Shown here in pieces: positions 1-9,068 of a DNA stretch of 64,000 nt. The translations under genes and the position numbers were made by a program. This DNA comes from Bacillus ectoiniformans (lineage in GTDB: Bacteria; Bacillota; Bacilli; Bacillales; Domibacillaceae), in assembly GCF_016908875.1 (NCBI RefSeq), contig NZ_JAFBES010000005.1:1-64000 (forward strand). The letters are read 5' to 3'. Every line of letters begins with the position of its first letter. The first letter of the stretch is position 1. The notes beneath the pieces are model-generated. The model had not been told where the DNA came from and made no database searches. It saw nothing but the letters and a program-made list of their open reading frames with translations.

Positions 1-8
1 TACATAGG

Positions 9-44
9 AAATCCCTCTCATGTTAGTTGATGAGAAGGATTTTA
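9..44 (+). terminator. Terminator of a gene left of the window
   Basis: The arms AAATCC/GGATTT and TCTCAT/ATGAGA form an interrupted stem with an 8-nt loop, followed by TTTTAAT. It would end a rightward transcript that lies outside the window. Confidence 0.55.
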
Positions 45-94
45 ATCTTAATTTTAGATTTTGTCTATTGCCTAAGGTGTTTTTCAACACTATG

Positions 95-126
95 AAACCC
101 TTGAAATGTCGACATTTCAAGGGTTT
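95..126. terminator. Perfect palindrome downstream of rpsD
   Basis: Two 16-bp arms meet at a central GTCGAC with no unpaired loop in the DNA. A five-T tract follows on the plus strand and only three T on the minus strand. It sits just past the rpsD stop, so it probably ends rpsD and also backs up the rightward gene outside the window. Confidence 0.6.
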
Positions 127-155
127 TTCTGATGTGACTCAGTACTTGTCTAAGA

Positions 156-758
156 TTAACGAGAGTAGAACTCAACGATAAGAGCTTCGTTAATTTCAGC
201 AGGAAGTTCAGAACGCTCAGGAAGGCGAGTGAAAGTTCCTTCTAGCTTGTCTTGATCAAAAGTTAAGTATTCAGGTACGAAGTTGCTTACTTCAACTGCT
301 TCTTTAACGATTGTTAAGCTGCTAGATTTTTCGCGAAGGCCAATTGTTTGACCAGGTTTTACTTGGTAAGAAGGAATGTCAACGCGTTGTCCGTTCACAG
401 TAACGTGACCGTGGTTAACTAGCTGACGCGCTTGACGGCGAGTACGAGCTAAACCAAGACGGTAAACAAGGTTATCAAGGCGAGTTTCAAGAAGGATCAT
501 GAAGTTTTCACCATAAACACCTTTCATTTTACCAGCTTTATCAAATAAGTTACGGAATTGACGCTCAGTTACTCCGTACATGTGACGAAGTTTTTGCTTC
601 TCTTGCAATTGTAAACCGTACTCAGAGATTTTTTTGCGTTGGTTTGGACCGTGTTGTCCAGGAGCGTAAGGACGCTTTTCTAATTCTTTACCAGTTCCGC
701 TTAGTGAGATTCCTAGGCGGCGGGAAATTTTCCAGCTTGGGCCAGTATAACGAGCCAT
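156..758 (-). CDS. rpsD: 30S ribosomal protein S4
   Basis: Primary 16S rRNA-binding protein of the small subunit that nucleates assembly of the 30S body. The 200-residue product has the family length. It starts with the typical [16 protein letters not shown] block and carries the S4 RNA-binding domain from about residue 90 ([20 protein letters not shown]) to 150. The N-terminal region lacks the zinc-binding cysteines of the C+ paralogue type, so this is the zinc-independent form. The start is served by AGGAGGAG 7 nt upstream. It is a single-gene unit with a 180-nt leader that is likely the autoregulatory S4 target. Confidence 0.98.
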   Translation of the reverse strand: MARYTGPSWKISRRLGISLSGTGKELEKRPYAPGQHGPNQRKKISEYGLQLQEKQKLRHMYGVTERQFRNLFDKAGKMKGVYGENFMILLETRLDNLVYRLGLARTRRQARQLVNHGHVTVNGQRVDIPSYQVKPGQTIGLREKSSSLTIVKEAVEVSNFVPEYLTFDQDKLEGTFTRLPERSELPAEINEALIVEFYSR

Positions 759-942
759 AATATGACTCCTCCTTTAATGTTTTTATTTTGTTGTAAAATA
801 AAAACCGGGTGAGACAGCAATTACATCATTTTGTTTTCATGCACCATCGCCCCAGCAGCTCAGGGTTACGCGATGCACCTTTTATATAAAAGGAACAAAA
901 TGACTCATAAAGGTGTTCACTTAGGCTGCAATATTTTACACA
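759..942 (-). promoter_or_regulatory. rpsD mRNA leader, probable S4 autoregulatory element
   Basis: The roughly 180-nt untranslated leader is expected from the promoter at 949-977. On the transcribed strand, GCGATG (870-875) can pair with CATCGC (845-850) around a G-rich loop, and a GGTGCA element repeats on both sides. In B. subtilis rpsD is known to be repressed by S4 binding to a leader pseudoknot. The assignment here is by position and this stem, not by a covariance search. Confidence 0.55.
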
Positions 943-948
943 AAGAAT

Positions 949-977
949 AGTATATTATTTACGAAGGACTCTGTCAA
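949..977 (-). promoter_or_regulatory. Sigma-A promoter of rpsD
   Basis: On the minus strand, a consensus TTGACA is followed by a 17-bp spacer and TATACT. This is one of the strongest promoters in the window, as expected for a ribosomal protein gene. Predicted transcription start is near 942. Confidence 0.85.
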
Positions 978-1038
978 GCAGCATAGAAAAAAGAAAATAA
1001 AACAACTCTCATTTATGAAACTTTAGTCGCATGATGTG

Positions 1039-1047
1039 TGTTATAAT
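1039..1047 (+). promoter_or_regulatory. Extended -10 promoter upstream of dgcP
   Basis: TGTTATAAT is a TG-N-TATAAT extended -10 box. No good -35 lies 17 bp upstream. It is in the 413-bp gap between rpsD and dgcP. The remaining gap holds a CGCCTG/CAGGCG hairpin at 1109-1128 that has no U-tract and no assigned role. Confidence 0.5.
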
Positions 1048-1171
1048 AGAAACAAGAAATGGTTCGTGCGTAATAATTTTCCGCAGCTTTAACACTTACA
1101 TTATACAGCGCCTGCTTTTGTTCAGGCGGTGAATAGAAATCTGTTTATAATGAAATGCAGGTGATCAGCGA

Positions 1172-3043
1172 ATGTATAAAAATAATAATCAATTAATCAT
1201 TAAATATAAAGCATTGCTGTATGATTTTTTTGTCTACCGTCAAAAGCTGATAGTTAAGTCAGGAAGATGGGAGCAGGAATGGCTGAAGGTTGTTTCTTCT
1301 TTGTTTCATACAGATCGATACGAGCTTTTATGCGTATCAGGCTCTGAAGGTTCTTGCTCAGGGAAAGTCATTTCTGAGCAGGAGCTGAATCTTCTTCGCG
1401 CCAGTTTTCAGAAACCCTATCTAAGAGAAGAAGAGATTCACAGGAATCTCCCATTTATTCAGGGGATGAATGCAGGGTTTCAATTAATTTGTGAAGAGGA
1501 ATTAGTGGAAGCTTATCTTTTTCTTGATGTGGAATCATCGTTTTTAAACTCTGTCGCTGACAAGGAACTGCTTCTTTTTGTTGAAGAAAGTGTTCGTTTC
1601 TCTCGGCGCTCTAAAGACATTGATTATGCGAAAGGCGATGAAGAACGCTATAAGGAATTGTTTAATGTGACCGAAAAGTTCCATTCTTCCATGAATATTG
1701 AGTATGTGCTGGGAGAAATTCTGTCCACCTTGCAAAGGGTTTTTCCTGCCTATACGTATTCCTTTTTATTGGCTATAGATGACCGGTATCGTGATCTGCC
1801 TATTGAACATTTTAACTTTGATTTGGCCAGTGAGGAAGCAATGGCCTCCTATATTGGCGGCATTGTTCAACTCGAAGTGCGGTCTTGTGATCAGTCGGCT
1901 GTTTTATATGCCCCTCTTAAAGGAAAGCAGGGGGTCTATGGTGTCCTGCAAGTAAATGTGCCTAACCAGCATAATATCCAGGAGGATGAAAAAGAGTTCA
2001 TTCGGATTTTAGCGAACACTGGCGGAAGTGCAATTGAAAAAGCGAAACTTTATGAACAATCGAGACGATTAATCACGGACTTGCAGCTTATTAATGAAAC
2101 TTCGCATCAGCTTAATTCTAGTGTGCGCTTTTCTGATACGACACAATTTCTTCAGCAGCAAATTTCTACGTCATTTGGCGCGGCAGCTGTCGGCTTTGTC
2201 TTCTTAAAGGATGGCGAATACGAAGTGCTTCCGGGAAGCAGTGAGCTCTTTCAACAGCGGGACGGGGAAAAATATGTTCAATATATTGTACAGAGAATTA
2301 TAGTTGAGAAGGAATCCATCTTTATTGGCAAGCTCGACGCCAAGCTTGAAGATGCAGGTGACTATCAATCTTTAATGGCTGTGCCTATGGTTGAAGGAGA
2401 GCGTCTGAAAGGATTCTGTATTGTCTTAAAGACCGAGCCGTATGGATTTACATTTGAAATGTATAAATTGCTTCAGTCGTTGATTCATCACTCTACACTC
2501 GCACTAAGCAATGCCATGCTTAGGGAGGAACTGGAGAAACTGGTGGTCACTGATCATTTAACCAAGCTTTATTCAAGAAACTACCTCGATGAATGCATCA
2601 CCGGTTCGATGAATAAAGATGGTCAAGGTGCGTTCTTGCTTATTGATATTGATAACTTTAAGCAAGTGAACGATACACATGGTCACCAAGTAGGTGACGA
2701 GATCATCATTCAAGTAGCGGATCTAATGAGAGAACATTCAGCTGGTGAAGATATAGCAGCACGCTGGGGAGGCGAAGAGCTGGCTATTTATTTGCCGGGG
2801 CGTTCACTTGAGTCTGGGATTGAAACAGCGGAAAGTTTAGTGAAAAATGTAGCTCGCCGGACGGAGCCTGCTATTACTATTTCTTGCGGCGTATCCTATT
2901 GGTCGTCTAGTGAAGCAATTGGCGTAAAGAAATTATTTAACCGGGCAGACGAAGCTTTGTATGTGGCTAAAAAGTCCGGGAAAAATAAAGTGACAGTACA
3001 TGAAAGCTACAATCTGCATAAGGAAAAACAAAAAGAGAGCTGA
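1172..3043 (+). CDS. dgcP: Diguanylate cyclase, GAF-GGDEF (DgcP/YtrP)
   Basis: Predicted to make cyclic di-GMP from two GTP. The 623-residue protein has no clear membrane segment. It has an N-terminal region, GAF-like sensory regions at about 165-300 and 310-450, and a C-terminal GGDEF domain at about 455-610. The signature reads RWGGEEL (GGEEL near residue 533), an accepted active variant, and the upstream DIDNFKQVNDTHGH metal/GTP segment is intact. The inhibitory I-site RxxD is replaced by AGED, so product feedback may be missing. The ATG follows AGGTGA by 7 nt. It sits where ytrP lies in B. subtilis, facing the ytsP gene. Confidence 0.88.
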   Translation: MYKNNNQLIIKYKALLYDFFVYRQKLIVKSGRWEQEWLKVVSSLFHTDRYELLCVSGSEGSCSGKVISEQELNLLRASFQKPYLREEEIHRNLPFIQGMNAGFQLICEEELVEAYLFLDVESSFLNSVADKELLLFVEESVRFSRRSKDIDYAKGDEERYKELFNVTEKFHSSMNIEYVLGEILSTLQRVFPAYTYSFLLAIDDRYRDLPIEHFNFDLASEEAMASYIGGIVQLEVRSCDQSAVLYAPLKGKQGVYGVLQVNVPNQHNIQEDEKEFIRILANTGGSAIEKAKLYEQSRRLITDLQLINETSHQLNSSVRFSDTTQFLQQQISTSFGAAAVGFVFLKDGEYEVLPGSSELFQQRDGEKYVQYIVQRIIVEKESIFIGKLDAKLEDAGDYQSLMAVPMVEGERLKGFCIVLKTEPYGFTFEMYKLLQSLIHHSTLALSNAMLREELEKLVVTDHLTKLYSRNYLDECITGSMNKDGQGAFLLIDIDNFKQVNDTHGHQVGDEIIIQVADLMREHSAGEDIAARWGGEELAIYLPGRSLESGIETAESLVKNVARRTEPAITISCGVSYWSSSEAIGVKKLFNRADEALYVAKKSGKNKVTVHESYNLHKEKQKES

Positions 3044-3065
3044 CGATTCATCAGTTCTCTTTTTG
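3031..3065. terminator. Bidirectional terminator between dgcP and ytsP
   Basis: AGAGAGCTGA pairs with TCAGTTCTCT around a 7-nt loop and is flanked by A and T runs on both sides. It overlaps the dgcP stop codon and serves both convergent genes. Confidence 0.8.
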
Positions 3066-3082
3066 CCGTTCAATATTAGCTG

Positions 3083-3562
3083 TTATAAATAAGTCACTAA
3101 TGCAGCAGCAAAAGCTTCTAGCATTTCTTCATCTGTTTCATCAAATCGGTTCTTGTCTGGGCTGTCAATATCAAGCACACCGATTAAACGTCCTTCTTTA
3201 ACAAGCGGAACGACAATCTCGGACTGAGAGGCAGCATCGCAGGCAATATGGCCAGGAAATGCGTGAACGTCTGCTACCCGAAGAGTCGTTTGCTCTTTCG
3301 CAGCTGTTCCGCAAACGCCGCGGCCCAATGGGATGCGAACGCAAGCAGGCAGTCCTTGGAAAGGGCCAAGCACTAATTCGCCGCCTTCATTTAAGTAAAA
3401 ACCTACCCAGTTTACGCGATCTAAAAATTGATTAAGAAGCGCAGACGCATTACTTAAATTGGCAATCAGGTTCGTTTCTCCGTCAAGCAGGGCATGCAGC
3501 TGTTTAATTACGAGCTGGTATTGCTCTTTTTTTGATCCAGTATACATAGATGTTTGAAACAT
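3083..3562 (-). CDS. msrC: GAF-domain free methionine-(R)-sulfoxide reductase (YtsP)
   Basis: A 159-residue single-GAF-domain protein predicted to reduce free methionine-(R)-sulfoxide in the cytoplasm. The three cysteines characteristic of the fRMsr family are present in ACVRIPLGRGVCG and HIACDAASQSEIV, and the DIDSPDKNRFDETD tail is typical. The start follows GGTGA at good spacing. It lies 35 bp downstream of hisJ on the same strand and is probably cotranscribed with it. The B. subtilis homologue at this position is YtsP. Enzymatic assignment rests on family knowledge. Confidence 0.85.
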   Translation of the reverse strand: MFQTSMYTGSKKEQYQLVIKQLHALLDGETNLIANLSNASALLNQFLDRVNWVGFYLNEGGELVLGPFQGLPACVRIPLGRGVCGTAAKEQTTLRVADVHAFPGHIACDAASQSEIVVPLVKEGRLIGVLDIDSPDKNRFDETDEEMLEAFAAALVTYL

Positions 3563-3597
3563 AATTTCACCAGCTTTCTATATGATCCATTATTATA

Positions 3598-4404
3598 TCA
3601 TTCATTTAAAAGAGATAAATCCATTTTGCTTCTGCCTTGGCCGATGTCTTTTGCTTGATGAGCGTCAGAGCCATAGACAAGCGGAATACCCAGTTTATAT
3701 GCTTCCTGAGCGATATGGATGGGAGGGTAGGCTTCTTGACATAAAGGTTTGATTGCACCGGCTCCATTATAATCTAGTTCATATCCCTTCTCTTTTATTG
3801 CAAGCAAAAGATCCCGCAGTTCACTCGTGAAGTTCTTTTCGCATGGGAAACGGTGCTGAAATTTATGAACGAGCGTAATATGGCCGATTCGTTTCGGCTT
3901 ATAAATCCCAAGATCAGCTTTAATTGATTGAGCGACCGTGTGGAAGTAAGTTTCATAGATGGCCGTAGCTGAGCCATAGAGGTGGATCATCTCCTCGAAT
4001 AGCTCCGCACTGTAATCCATACAATGCCAGCTGTCCCCTTTTTTTAAGAAATGGACAGAAAGAATCGAGTCATCAAGCAGGGGGCCATATTCATTAAGAA
4101 ACTCAGTCGTTTCACGTTCAAATCCTTCAATATAATCTACTTCAAGGCCGATTTTAATATCGATCTCGTTTTGATAATTTTTTTTGGCCATCTGCAATGC
4201 AGAGACATACGAATCTAACAGAGAACGTTTCATTCCGCTGTCTTTCGTCGGCGTACTATCCACAAACCCTTCAGGCAAAGGAGCGTGCTCAGTAAAAGTC
4301 AGCTGCTGATACCCTTGTTCAATGGCTTCTTCTATGTATGATTCAAAGGAATCAGATGTCCCATGAGGGCAATACGGAGTATGTATATGTCCATCCCTTT
4401 TCAT
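3598..4404 (-). CDS. hisJ: Histidinol-phosphatase, PHP family (HisJ)
   Basis: Removes phosphate from L-histidinol phosphate in histidine biosynthesis. The N-terminus MKRDGHIHTPYCPHG carries the HxH metal motif of the PHP superfamily, with later metal ligands in FTEHAPLPEGF and GSDAHQAKDIG. An open frame extends 19 codons upstream, but the ATG at 4404 is preceded by AAGGGGG at 7 nt and gives 268 residues, the usual HisJ length. It is away from a his operon, as in B. subtilis, and likely forms a unit with ytsP. Confidence 0.92.
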   Translation of the reverse strand: MKRDGHIHTPYCPHGTSDSFESYIEEAIEQGYQQLTFTEHAPLPEGFVDSTPTKDSGMKRSLLDSYVSALQMAKKNYQNEIDIKIGLEVDYIEGFERETTEFLNEYGPLLDDSILSVHFLKKGDSWHCMDYSAELFEEMIHLYGSATAIYETYFHTVAQSIKADLGIYKPKRIGHITLVHKFQHRFPCEKNFTSELRDLLLAIKEKGYELDYNGAGAIKPLCQEAYPPIHIAQEAYKLGIPLVYGSDAHQAKDIGQGRSKMDLSLLNE

Positions 4405-4631
4405 TTGTGGTTCCCCCTTTTGAGCGGTATATTGTAAGTGTATCAAAAAAAATATCACCATACGTCAAAAAAAAAGAAATTTCTCGTCAATAAATGTCAT
4501 TTACATGGTATCATTAAACATACTAGAAAACTTTTTGAGAATATTCTTTAAACAAGTAAAAGGATACAAATTTATTAATGCTGATTAATAATGATACGGA
4601 ATTTTTTAGGCAGAAGAACAGGGGGCTTATG

Positions 4632-6323
4632 ATGAAGTTTGTCATTGGGGCCGTGTTAATAGTAAGCATTCTATTAATAATAGCCTTTTTAAATAGAAAA
4701 AAGATTGATAAAGAGATGGACGAGCTTGAAAAAAAGAAAGTGGAATTGATGCATCGTCCGGTCAACAATGAACTAGCAAAAATTAAGCGGTTAAATATGA
4801 CAGGGCAGACAGAGGAGCTGTTCGACAGATGGCGTCAGACTTGGGATGAGATCGTGACAGAGGAACTCGCATCTGTAGATGAAATGCTGTTTGAATCAGA
4901 AGAGTACCTTGATAAACTCAGGTTTGGCAAATCAAAAGAAAAGAACCAGCAAATAGCCCTTCAGCTAGAAGAGTCAGAAGCGAAAATTAATGGCATCTTG
5001 TCTGAATTGGATGAATTAATGGGAAGTGAAGAACGCAACCGCACAGAAAGTGAAGAGATTAAGGATAAGCAGAGAGCAGCAAGAAAAAGATTGCTTGCTC
5101 ATCGTCACACGTTCGGTAAAGCCGCTTCAGTCCTTGAAATTCAATTAGATGCTTTGTCCTCTCAATTCGATAAGTTCGAGCATTTAACAGATGAAGGGAA
5201 CTATCTTGAAGCGAGAGAAATTATACTTAAGCTTCATCATGATATGAATCAGATCTTACATAAGATGGAGAGAATTCCGATTTTATTATCTGAAACAACT
5301 AGTCTGCTTCCTTCCCAGCTTGATGAAATAGAAGGCGGGTACAGGGAAATGACTCAGCAAGGGTATTTGCTGGATCACTTGCAGTTTGAAAAGGAAATCA
5401 CCAGTTTGCGGACTCAGCTTCAAGCTTACTTCGACTATATTGTCAAAACGGAGATTGAAGAAGTAGAAGCAGGAGTTAATGACGTCAAAGACAGCATTGA
5501 TTTCTTTTATGACCTTCTTGAAAAAGAAGTGGAAGCTAAGCATTATGTCGTTCAGAACAGTCAATCGACTAGAGAAGCCATCGAAGATTTGAAAGATGAT
5601 AATGAAGATTTGCAGGCAGAAACGGAAACCGTTCAGCAAAGCTATCAATTGGCGAAAGACGAATGGAACGTTCCGCGTAAATTTGAAGAAGAAATCTATC
5701 GAATTGGCAAAAAGTATGAGCTGCTTCATCATAGAATTACTGAACAGAGAACAGCCTACTCTTTTTTACATGATGAATTAAAAGAAATTGATGTTCAGCT
5801 GAAAGAAATGAAAAAAGAACAAAAAAGTTTTGCTGAGTTCTTACAAACGCTTAGAAAAGACGAGATGGAAGCACGAAACCAATTAGATGAATTGAGAAAA
5901 AGAATTAATGATATCTTCCGCATGATCAAGAAAAGCAATATGCCAGGGGTGCCTGAATACTACCAGTCTTTAACTGAAGAATCGCAGCATCGGATTAGTG
6001 AAGTGGTTCAATGTTTAAATGAAAAGCCATTGACGATGAAGATGGTACAGGAAAAGCTGGGACAGGCCATTGAAGCAGTGAAAAACTTGGAGCAAAAGAC
6101 GGAAGAAATGATCGATCAAGCGGAACTTGCGGAGCGAATCATTCAATATGGAAACAGATATCGAAGATCCCATCCAAACGTTGCCGCACAGCTTAGCCAA
6201 GCGGAGCTTGCTTTTAGAAATTATGATTACCGGACTGCGCTTGAACAAGGTGCAACGGCTATTGATAAAGTAGATCCTAAAGGGCTCAAACAGCTCGAGG
6301 ATCAGTTGCGAGCTAATAGATAA
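4632..6323 (+). CDS. ezrA: Septation ring formation regulator EzrA
   Basis: Negative regulator of FtsZ ring assembly that also links division to wall synthesis. It has one N-terminal membrane segment (about residues 3-20, rich in V, I, L) and a cytoplasmic body of long coiled coils, with the family motif LNMTGQTEELFDRWRQTWDEI near residue 45. The start chosen is the second of two adjacent ATGs, since AGGGGG lies 6 nt before it, giving 563 residues against about 562 in B. subtilis. It is monocistronic, followed by its own terminator. Confidence 0.95.
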   Translation: MKFVIGAVLIVSILLIIAFLNRKKIDKEMDELEKKKVELMHRPVNNELAKIKRLNMTGQTEELFDRWRQTWDEIVTEELASVDEMLFESEEYLDKLRFGKSKEKNQQIALQLEESEAKINGILSELDELMGSEERNRTESEEIKDKQRAARKRLLAHRHTFGKAASVLEIQLDALSSQFDKFEHLTDEGNYLEAREIILKLHHDMNQILHKMERIPILLSETTSLLPSQLDEIEGGYREMTQQGYLLDHLQFEKEITSLRTQLQAYFDYIVKTEIEEVEAGVNDVKDSIDFFYDLLEKEVEAKHYVVQNSQSTREAIEDLKDDNEDLQAETETVQQSYQLAKDEWNVPRKFEEEIYRIGKKYELLHHRITEQRTAYSFLHDELKEIDVQLKEMKKEQKSFAEFLQTLRKDEMEARNQLDELRKRINDIFRMIKKSNMPGVPEYYQSLTEESQHRISEVVQCLNEKPLTMKMVQEKLGQAIEAVKNLEQKTEEMIDQAELAERIIQYGNRYRRSHPNVAAQLSQAELAFRNYDYRTALEQGATAIDKVDPKGLKQLEDQLRANR

Positions 6324-6330
6324 CGGGAAA

Positions 6331-6354
6331 AACCGCCACATCTGGCGGTTTTTT
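6331..6354 (+). terminator. ezrA terminator
   Basis: AACCGCCA pairs with TGGCGGTT around CATC, followed by six T. Confidence 0.88.
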
Positions 6355-6378
6355 GTTTGGGGAATGGATACGTTTCGT

Positions 6379-6418
6379 TAATCAAAAAAAGCGTGCAAAT
6401 GCATGCTTTTTTTGATTA
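6379..6418. terminator. Bidirectional terminator, ezrA/braB
   Basis: An almost perfect inverted repeat with arms TAATCAAAAAAAGC and GCTTTTTTTGATTA and an inner GCGTGC/GCATGC. It ends in the braB stop codon and mainly serves braB on the minus strand. Confidence 0.75.
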
Positions 6419-7753
6419 AACACGGGGATGAACTTTCTTAAATCCTAATCCCTCTGCAAGTATATAGCCGGCTGCCGCTCCTGCAATGGCCGGAAGAAAC
6501 CAGCCGATGCCAACAGAAAATAATGGGATGAAATCAAGGTAACTAGCTGCAAAGCTTACATCGAAACCAGCTGTAGCAAAGCCATCTAGCACGCTGACGG
6601 CTGCAGTAGGCAGCAATGCGCAAATATAAACAGCGGCATAGCCTTTAAAGAATGAATCGATAAAGGAAAGCAGCAAGAGTACGATGGCTAAGGGATAGAT
6701 TGCAATCAAAACCGGCAGTGAAATCGCGATAAGCTGTGTCAGCCCCACATTCGCAATAGACAGGCTAAAGATGGATAAGATCAATACTAAAGCCCGGTAT
6801 GATAAAGCAGGAAGTAAACGGTTGAAATACTGTGCTGATGCTGACACCAATCCAACTGAGGTGGTGATGCATGCAAAAAATATCGCTAAAGCCAAAATAA
6901 GCGAACCCCCGGCTCCGTATAGATGCTTAGAAGCCTGTGATAATATAGCCCCCCCATTTTCCTTTGCTCCAATGGCATCCAAACTCGTTGCCCCAATAAA
7001 GGAAAGAGATAAATACACAAGAGCCAGTCCGGTTGCGGCAATGAATCCCGCTTTAATACATAAGGAAGTGACCTCTTTGTTTGACTCAATGCCTTTTTCT
7101 TTAATAGCTGTAATGATCACGATGCCGAATACGAGAGCAGCAATCGTATCCATGGTTAAATAGCCTTCAATAAACCCTTTAAAAATAGGTGCAGTCTGAT
7201 AACTTTCAGCAGGTGTTTTTAATTCTCCCATCGGATCGATGATGCTCTTCCCTGCAAGCAAGGCTAAGATGATTAGTAAAGCGGGCGTAAGAATCTTTCC
7301 GATTCGATCGACTAGCTTAGTGGGATTCATCGCGAGCCATGCAGTGATAACGAAAAAGAAGACGCTGAAGGCGAAAAGACTCCCATTAGTATTTAAATTT
7401 TCAGATAAAAAAGGGAGAACTGAAATTTCATATGCGACAGTAGCCGTTCTCGGAATACCGAAAAACGGGCCGATGGCTAAGTACATGACGACGGTGAAGA
7501 TGATGCCAAAAAGAGGCGATACGCGACTGGCAATTGTCTGGACGCTTCCTCCGCTCCTGGCAATGGCAATCACCCCGAGTAAAGGCAATCCTACACCTGT
7601 AATTAAAAATCCGGCGATCCCCAGCCACACATTTTCTCCCGCCTGCTGTCCGAGAAACGGTGGGAAAATCATATTTCCAGCTCCTAAAAACAGAGCGAAT
7701 AGCATAAACCCAATTGTAATCATTTCTTTGGTTGTGAGGGTTTTATTAGTCAT
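6416..7753 (-). CDS. braB: Branched-chain amino acid transporter, LIVCS family (BraB/BrnQ)
   Basis: Predicted cation-coupled importer of leucine, isoleucine and valine. The 445-residue protein is hydrophobic throughout, consistent with about 12 membrane helices, and opens with the family block GFMLFALFLGAGNMIFPPFLG at residues 15-36. AGGAGG lies 7 nt before the ATG. The position next to ezrA matches braB of B. subtilis. No T-box is seen in the short leader, but a perfect TGTAAA-C-TTTACA palindrome lies between promoter and ribosome binding site. Confidence 0.92.
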   Translation of the reverse strand: MTNKTLTTKEMITIGFMLFALFLGAGNMIFPPFLGQQAGENVWLGIAGFLITGVGLPLLGVIAIARSGGSVQTIASRVSPLFGIIFTVVMYLAIGPFFGIPRTATVAYEISVLPFLSENLNTNGSLFAFSVFFFVITAWLAMNPTKLVDRIGKILTPALLIILALLAGKSIIDPMGELKTPAESYQTAPIFKGFIEGYLTMDTIAALVFGIVIITAIKEKGIESNKEVTSLCIKAGFIAATGLALVYLSLSFIGATSLDAIGAKENGGAILSQASKHLYGAGGSLILALAIFFACITTSVGLVSASAQYFNRLLPALSYRALVLILSIFSLSIANVGLTQLIAISLPVLIAIYPLAIVLLLLSFIDSFFKGYAAVYICALLPTAAVSVLDGFATAGFDVSFAASYLDFIPLFSVGIGWFLPAIAGAAAGYILAEGLGFKKVHPRV

Positions 7754-7772
7754 AAAGACCTCCTAATTCACG

Positions 7773-7785
7773 TGTAAACTTTACA
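7773..7785. promoter_or_regulatory. Perfect 13-bp palindrome in the braB leader
   Basis: TGTAAACTTTACA is a dyad about 20 bp before the braB start. An extended -10 (TG-A-TATTAT, minus strand) lies just upstream near 7795-7803, so a protein bound here would block early elongation. The cognate regulator is unknown. Confidence 0.4.
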
Positions 7786-7923
7786 AGAGAAAATAATATC
7801 ACATAAAGGTGTGAATTTACTAATTAAAAGAATAATGAGAAAACAATCGTGTGGTTTTCATTCACATTTGGCTGTGATAAGATAAGAAGTTGATAAAATA
7901 GCGGAAGCAAGTGGGTGCTTAAT

Positions 7924-9063
7924 ATGATCTATTTTGATAACAGTGCGACAACTAAACCATATAAAGAAGTTCTTGAGACGTTTGTGAAAGTCAATGAGCG
8001 CTTCTTCGGCAATCCTTCCTCTCTTCATCAGCACGGAATGCAGGCTGAGCGGCTCATTCTTGAATCTCGCAAGCAATTAGCGGATCAGTTGAACGTGAAG
8101 CCGGATGAAATCGTGTTTACTTCAGGAGGTACAGAATCGAATAATCTTGCCATTAAAGGAGCGGCCCTATATTACAAGAATAGAGGCAAACATATTCTGG
8201 CCGCAAGCTCTGAACATCCTTCTGTCATCAATGCCTGCAAGCAGCTAGAAGGACTTGGCTATCGAGTAGATTATTTGCCTGTTGATGCGAAAGGGAGAGT
8301 TTCAGTTCAAGATATCAAGACGGCTTTAACTGACGAAACCATCCTTGTTACTGTCATGCATGTGAATAATGAAGTCGGGACCATTCAGCCTATTAAAGAG
8401 ATTGGTCAATTGCTTAAAAAGTACCCTAAGGTTTTATTTCATGTAGATGATGTTCAAGGGAGAGGGAAGGTGCCGCTTGATTTAAAAGAATGTCATGTGG
8501 ACTTATGCTCCATTTCAGCTCATAAATTCCATGGACTGAAAGGGACGGGTCTTTTATACAAGAAATCGGGTGTAGAAATCTCCCCGCTTTTATCCGGAGG
8601 AAACCAGGAAAGCAATCTGCGCAGCGGAACTGAAAATACAGGCGGGATTGCCGCAATGGCGAAAGCTTTAAGGATATCGGAAGAACGCCGCATCCATTCA
8701 ATTGATGAGATGAAAGAAATTCAGCAGTATTTAAGAAGTAATTTGACGAACCAGGGCAATGTGGTTCACACCCCTGACACTGACTGCGCGCCGCATATTC
8801 TTAACTTTTCAGTGCCGGGAGTAAAAGGGGAGGTGCTCGTCCATGCTCTCGAGGAAAGGGATATATATGTATCTACCACGAGTGCATGTTCTTCTAAACA
8901 GAATAAACCAAGCACCGTGCTAATGGCGATGGGAATCTCATTAGAAGAGGCATCAAGCAGCATCCGTCTAAGTCTAACTTATGAAAATACGATAGATGAA
9001 GCACAAATGTTTATCCATCACATAAAAGAAGTCGTTCCAAAAATAACGAAAGTCCAGAGGTGA
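7924..9063 (+). CDS. nifZ: Cysteine desulfurase (IscS/NifZ type)
   Basis: PLP enzyme that takes sulfur from cysteine and passes it as persulfide, here presumably to ThiI. The product has 379 residues from the ATG at 7924; an in-frame GTG at 7915 is a weaker alternative. The PLP lysine is in SAHKFHG (about K201) and the catalytic cysteine in TTSACSSKQN (about C322). The stop is 5 bp before thiI, and the iscS-thiI pairing is conserved in Bacillus, where NifZ serves tRNA 4-thiouridine synthesis. Confidence 0.92.
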   Translation: MIYFDNSATTKPYKEVLETFVKVNERFFGNPSSLHQHGMQAERLILESRKQLADQLNVKPDEIVFTSGGTESNNLAIKGAALYYKNRGKHILAASSEHPSVINACKQLEGLGYRVDYLPVDAKGRVSVQDIKTALTDETILVTVMHVNNEVGTIQPIKEIGQLLKKYPKVLFHVDDVQGRGKVPLDLKECHVDLCSISAHKFHGLKGTGLLYKKSGVEISPLLSGGNQESNLRSGTENTGGIAAMAKALRISEERRIHSIDEMKEIQQYLRSNLTNQGNVVHTPDTDCAPHILNFSVPGVKGEVLVHALEERDIYVSTTSACSSKQNKPSTVLMAMGISLEEASSSIRLSLTYENTIDEAQMFIHHIKEVVPKITKVQR

Positions 9064-9068
9064 CAGTG

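Noticed and set aside
1109-1128. Riboswitch, for example for c-di-GMP, upstream of dgcP
   Set aside because: Only one CGCCTG/CAGGCG hairpin with no U-tract or conserved riboswitch core is visible.
6771-7766. Plus-strand frames of 130 and 175 residues opposite braB
   Set aside because: Antisense shadows of a well supported membrane transporter gene; no family resemblance or start signals.
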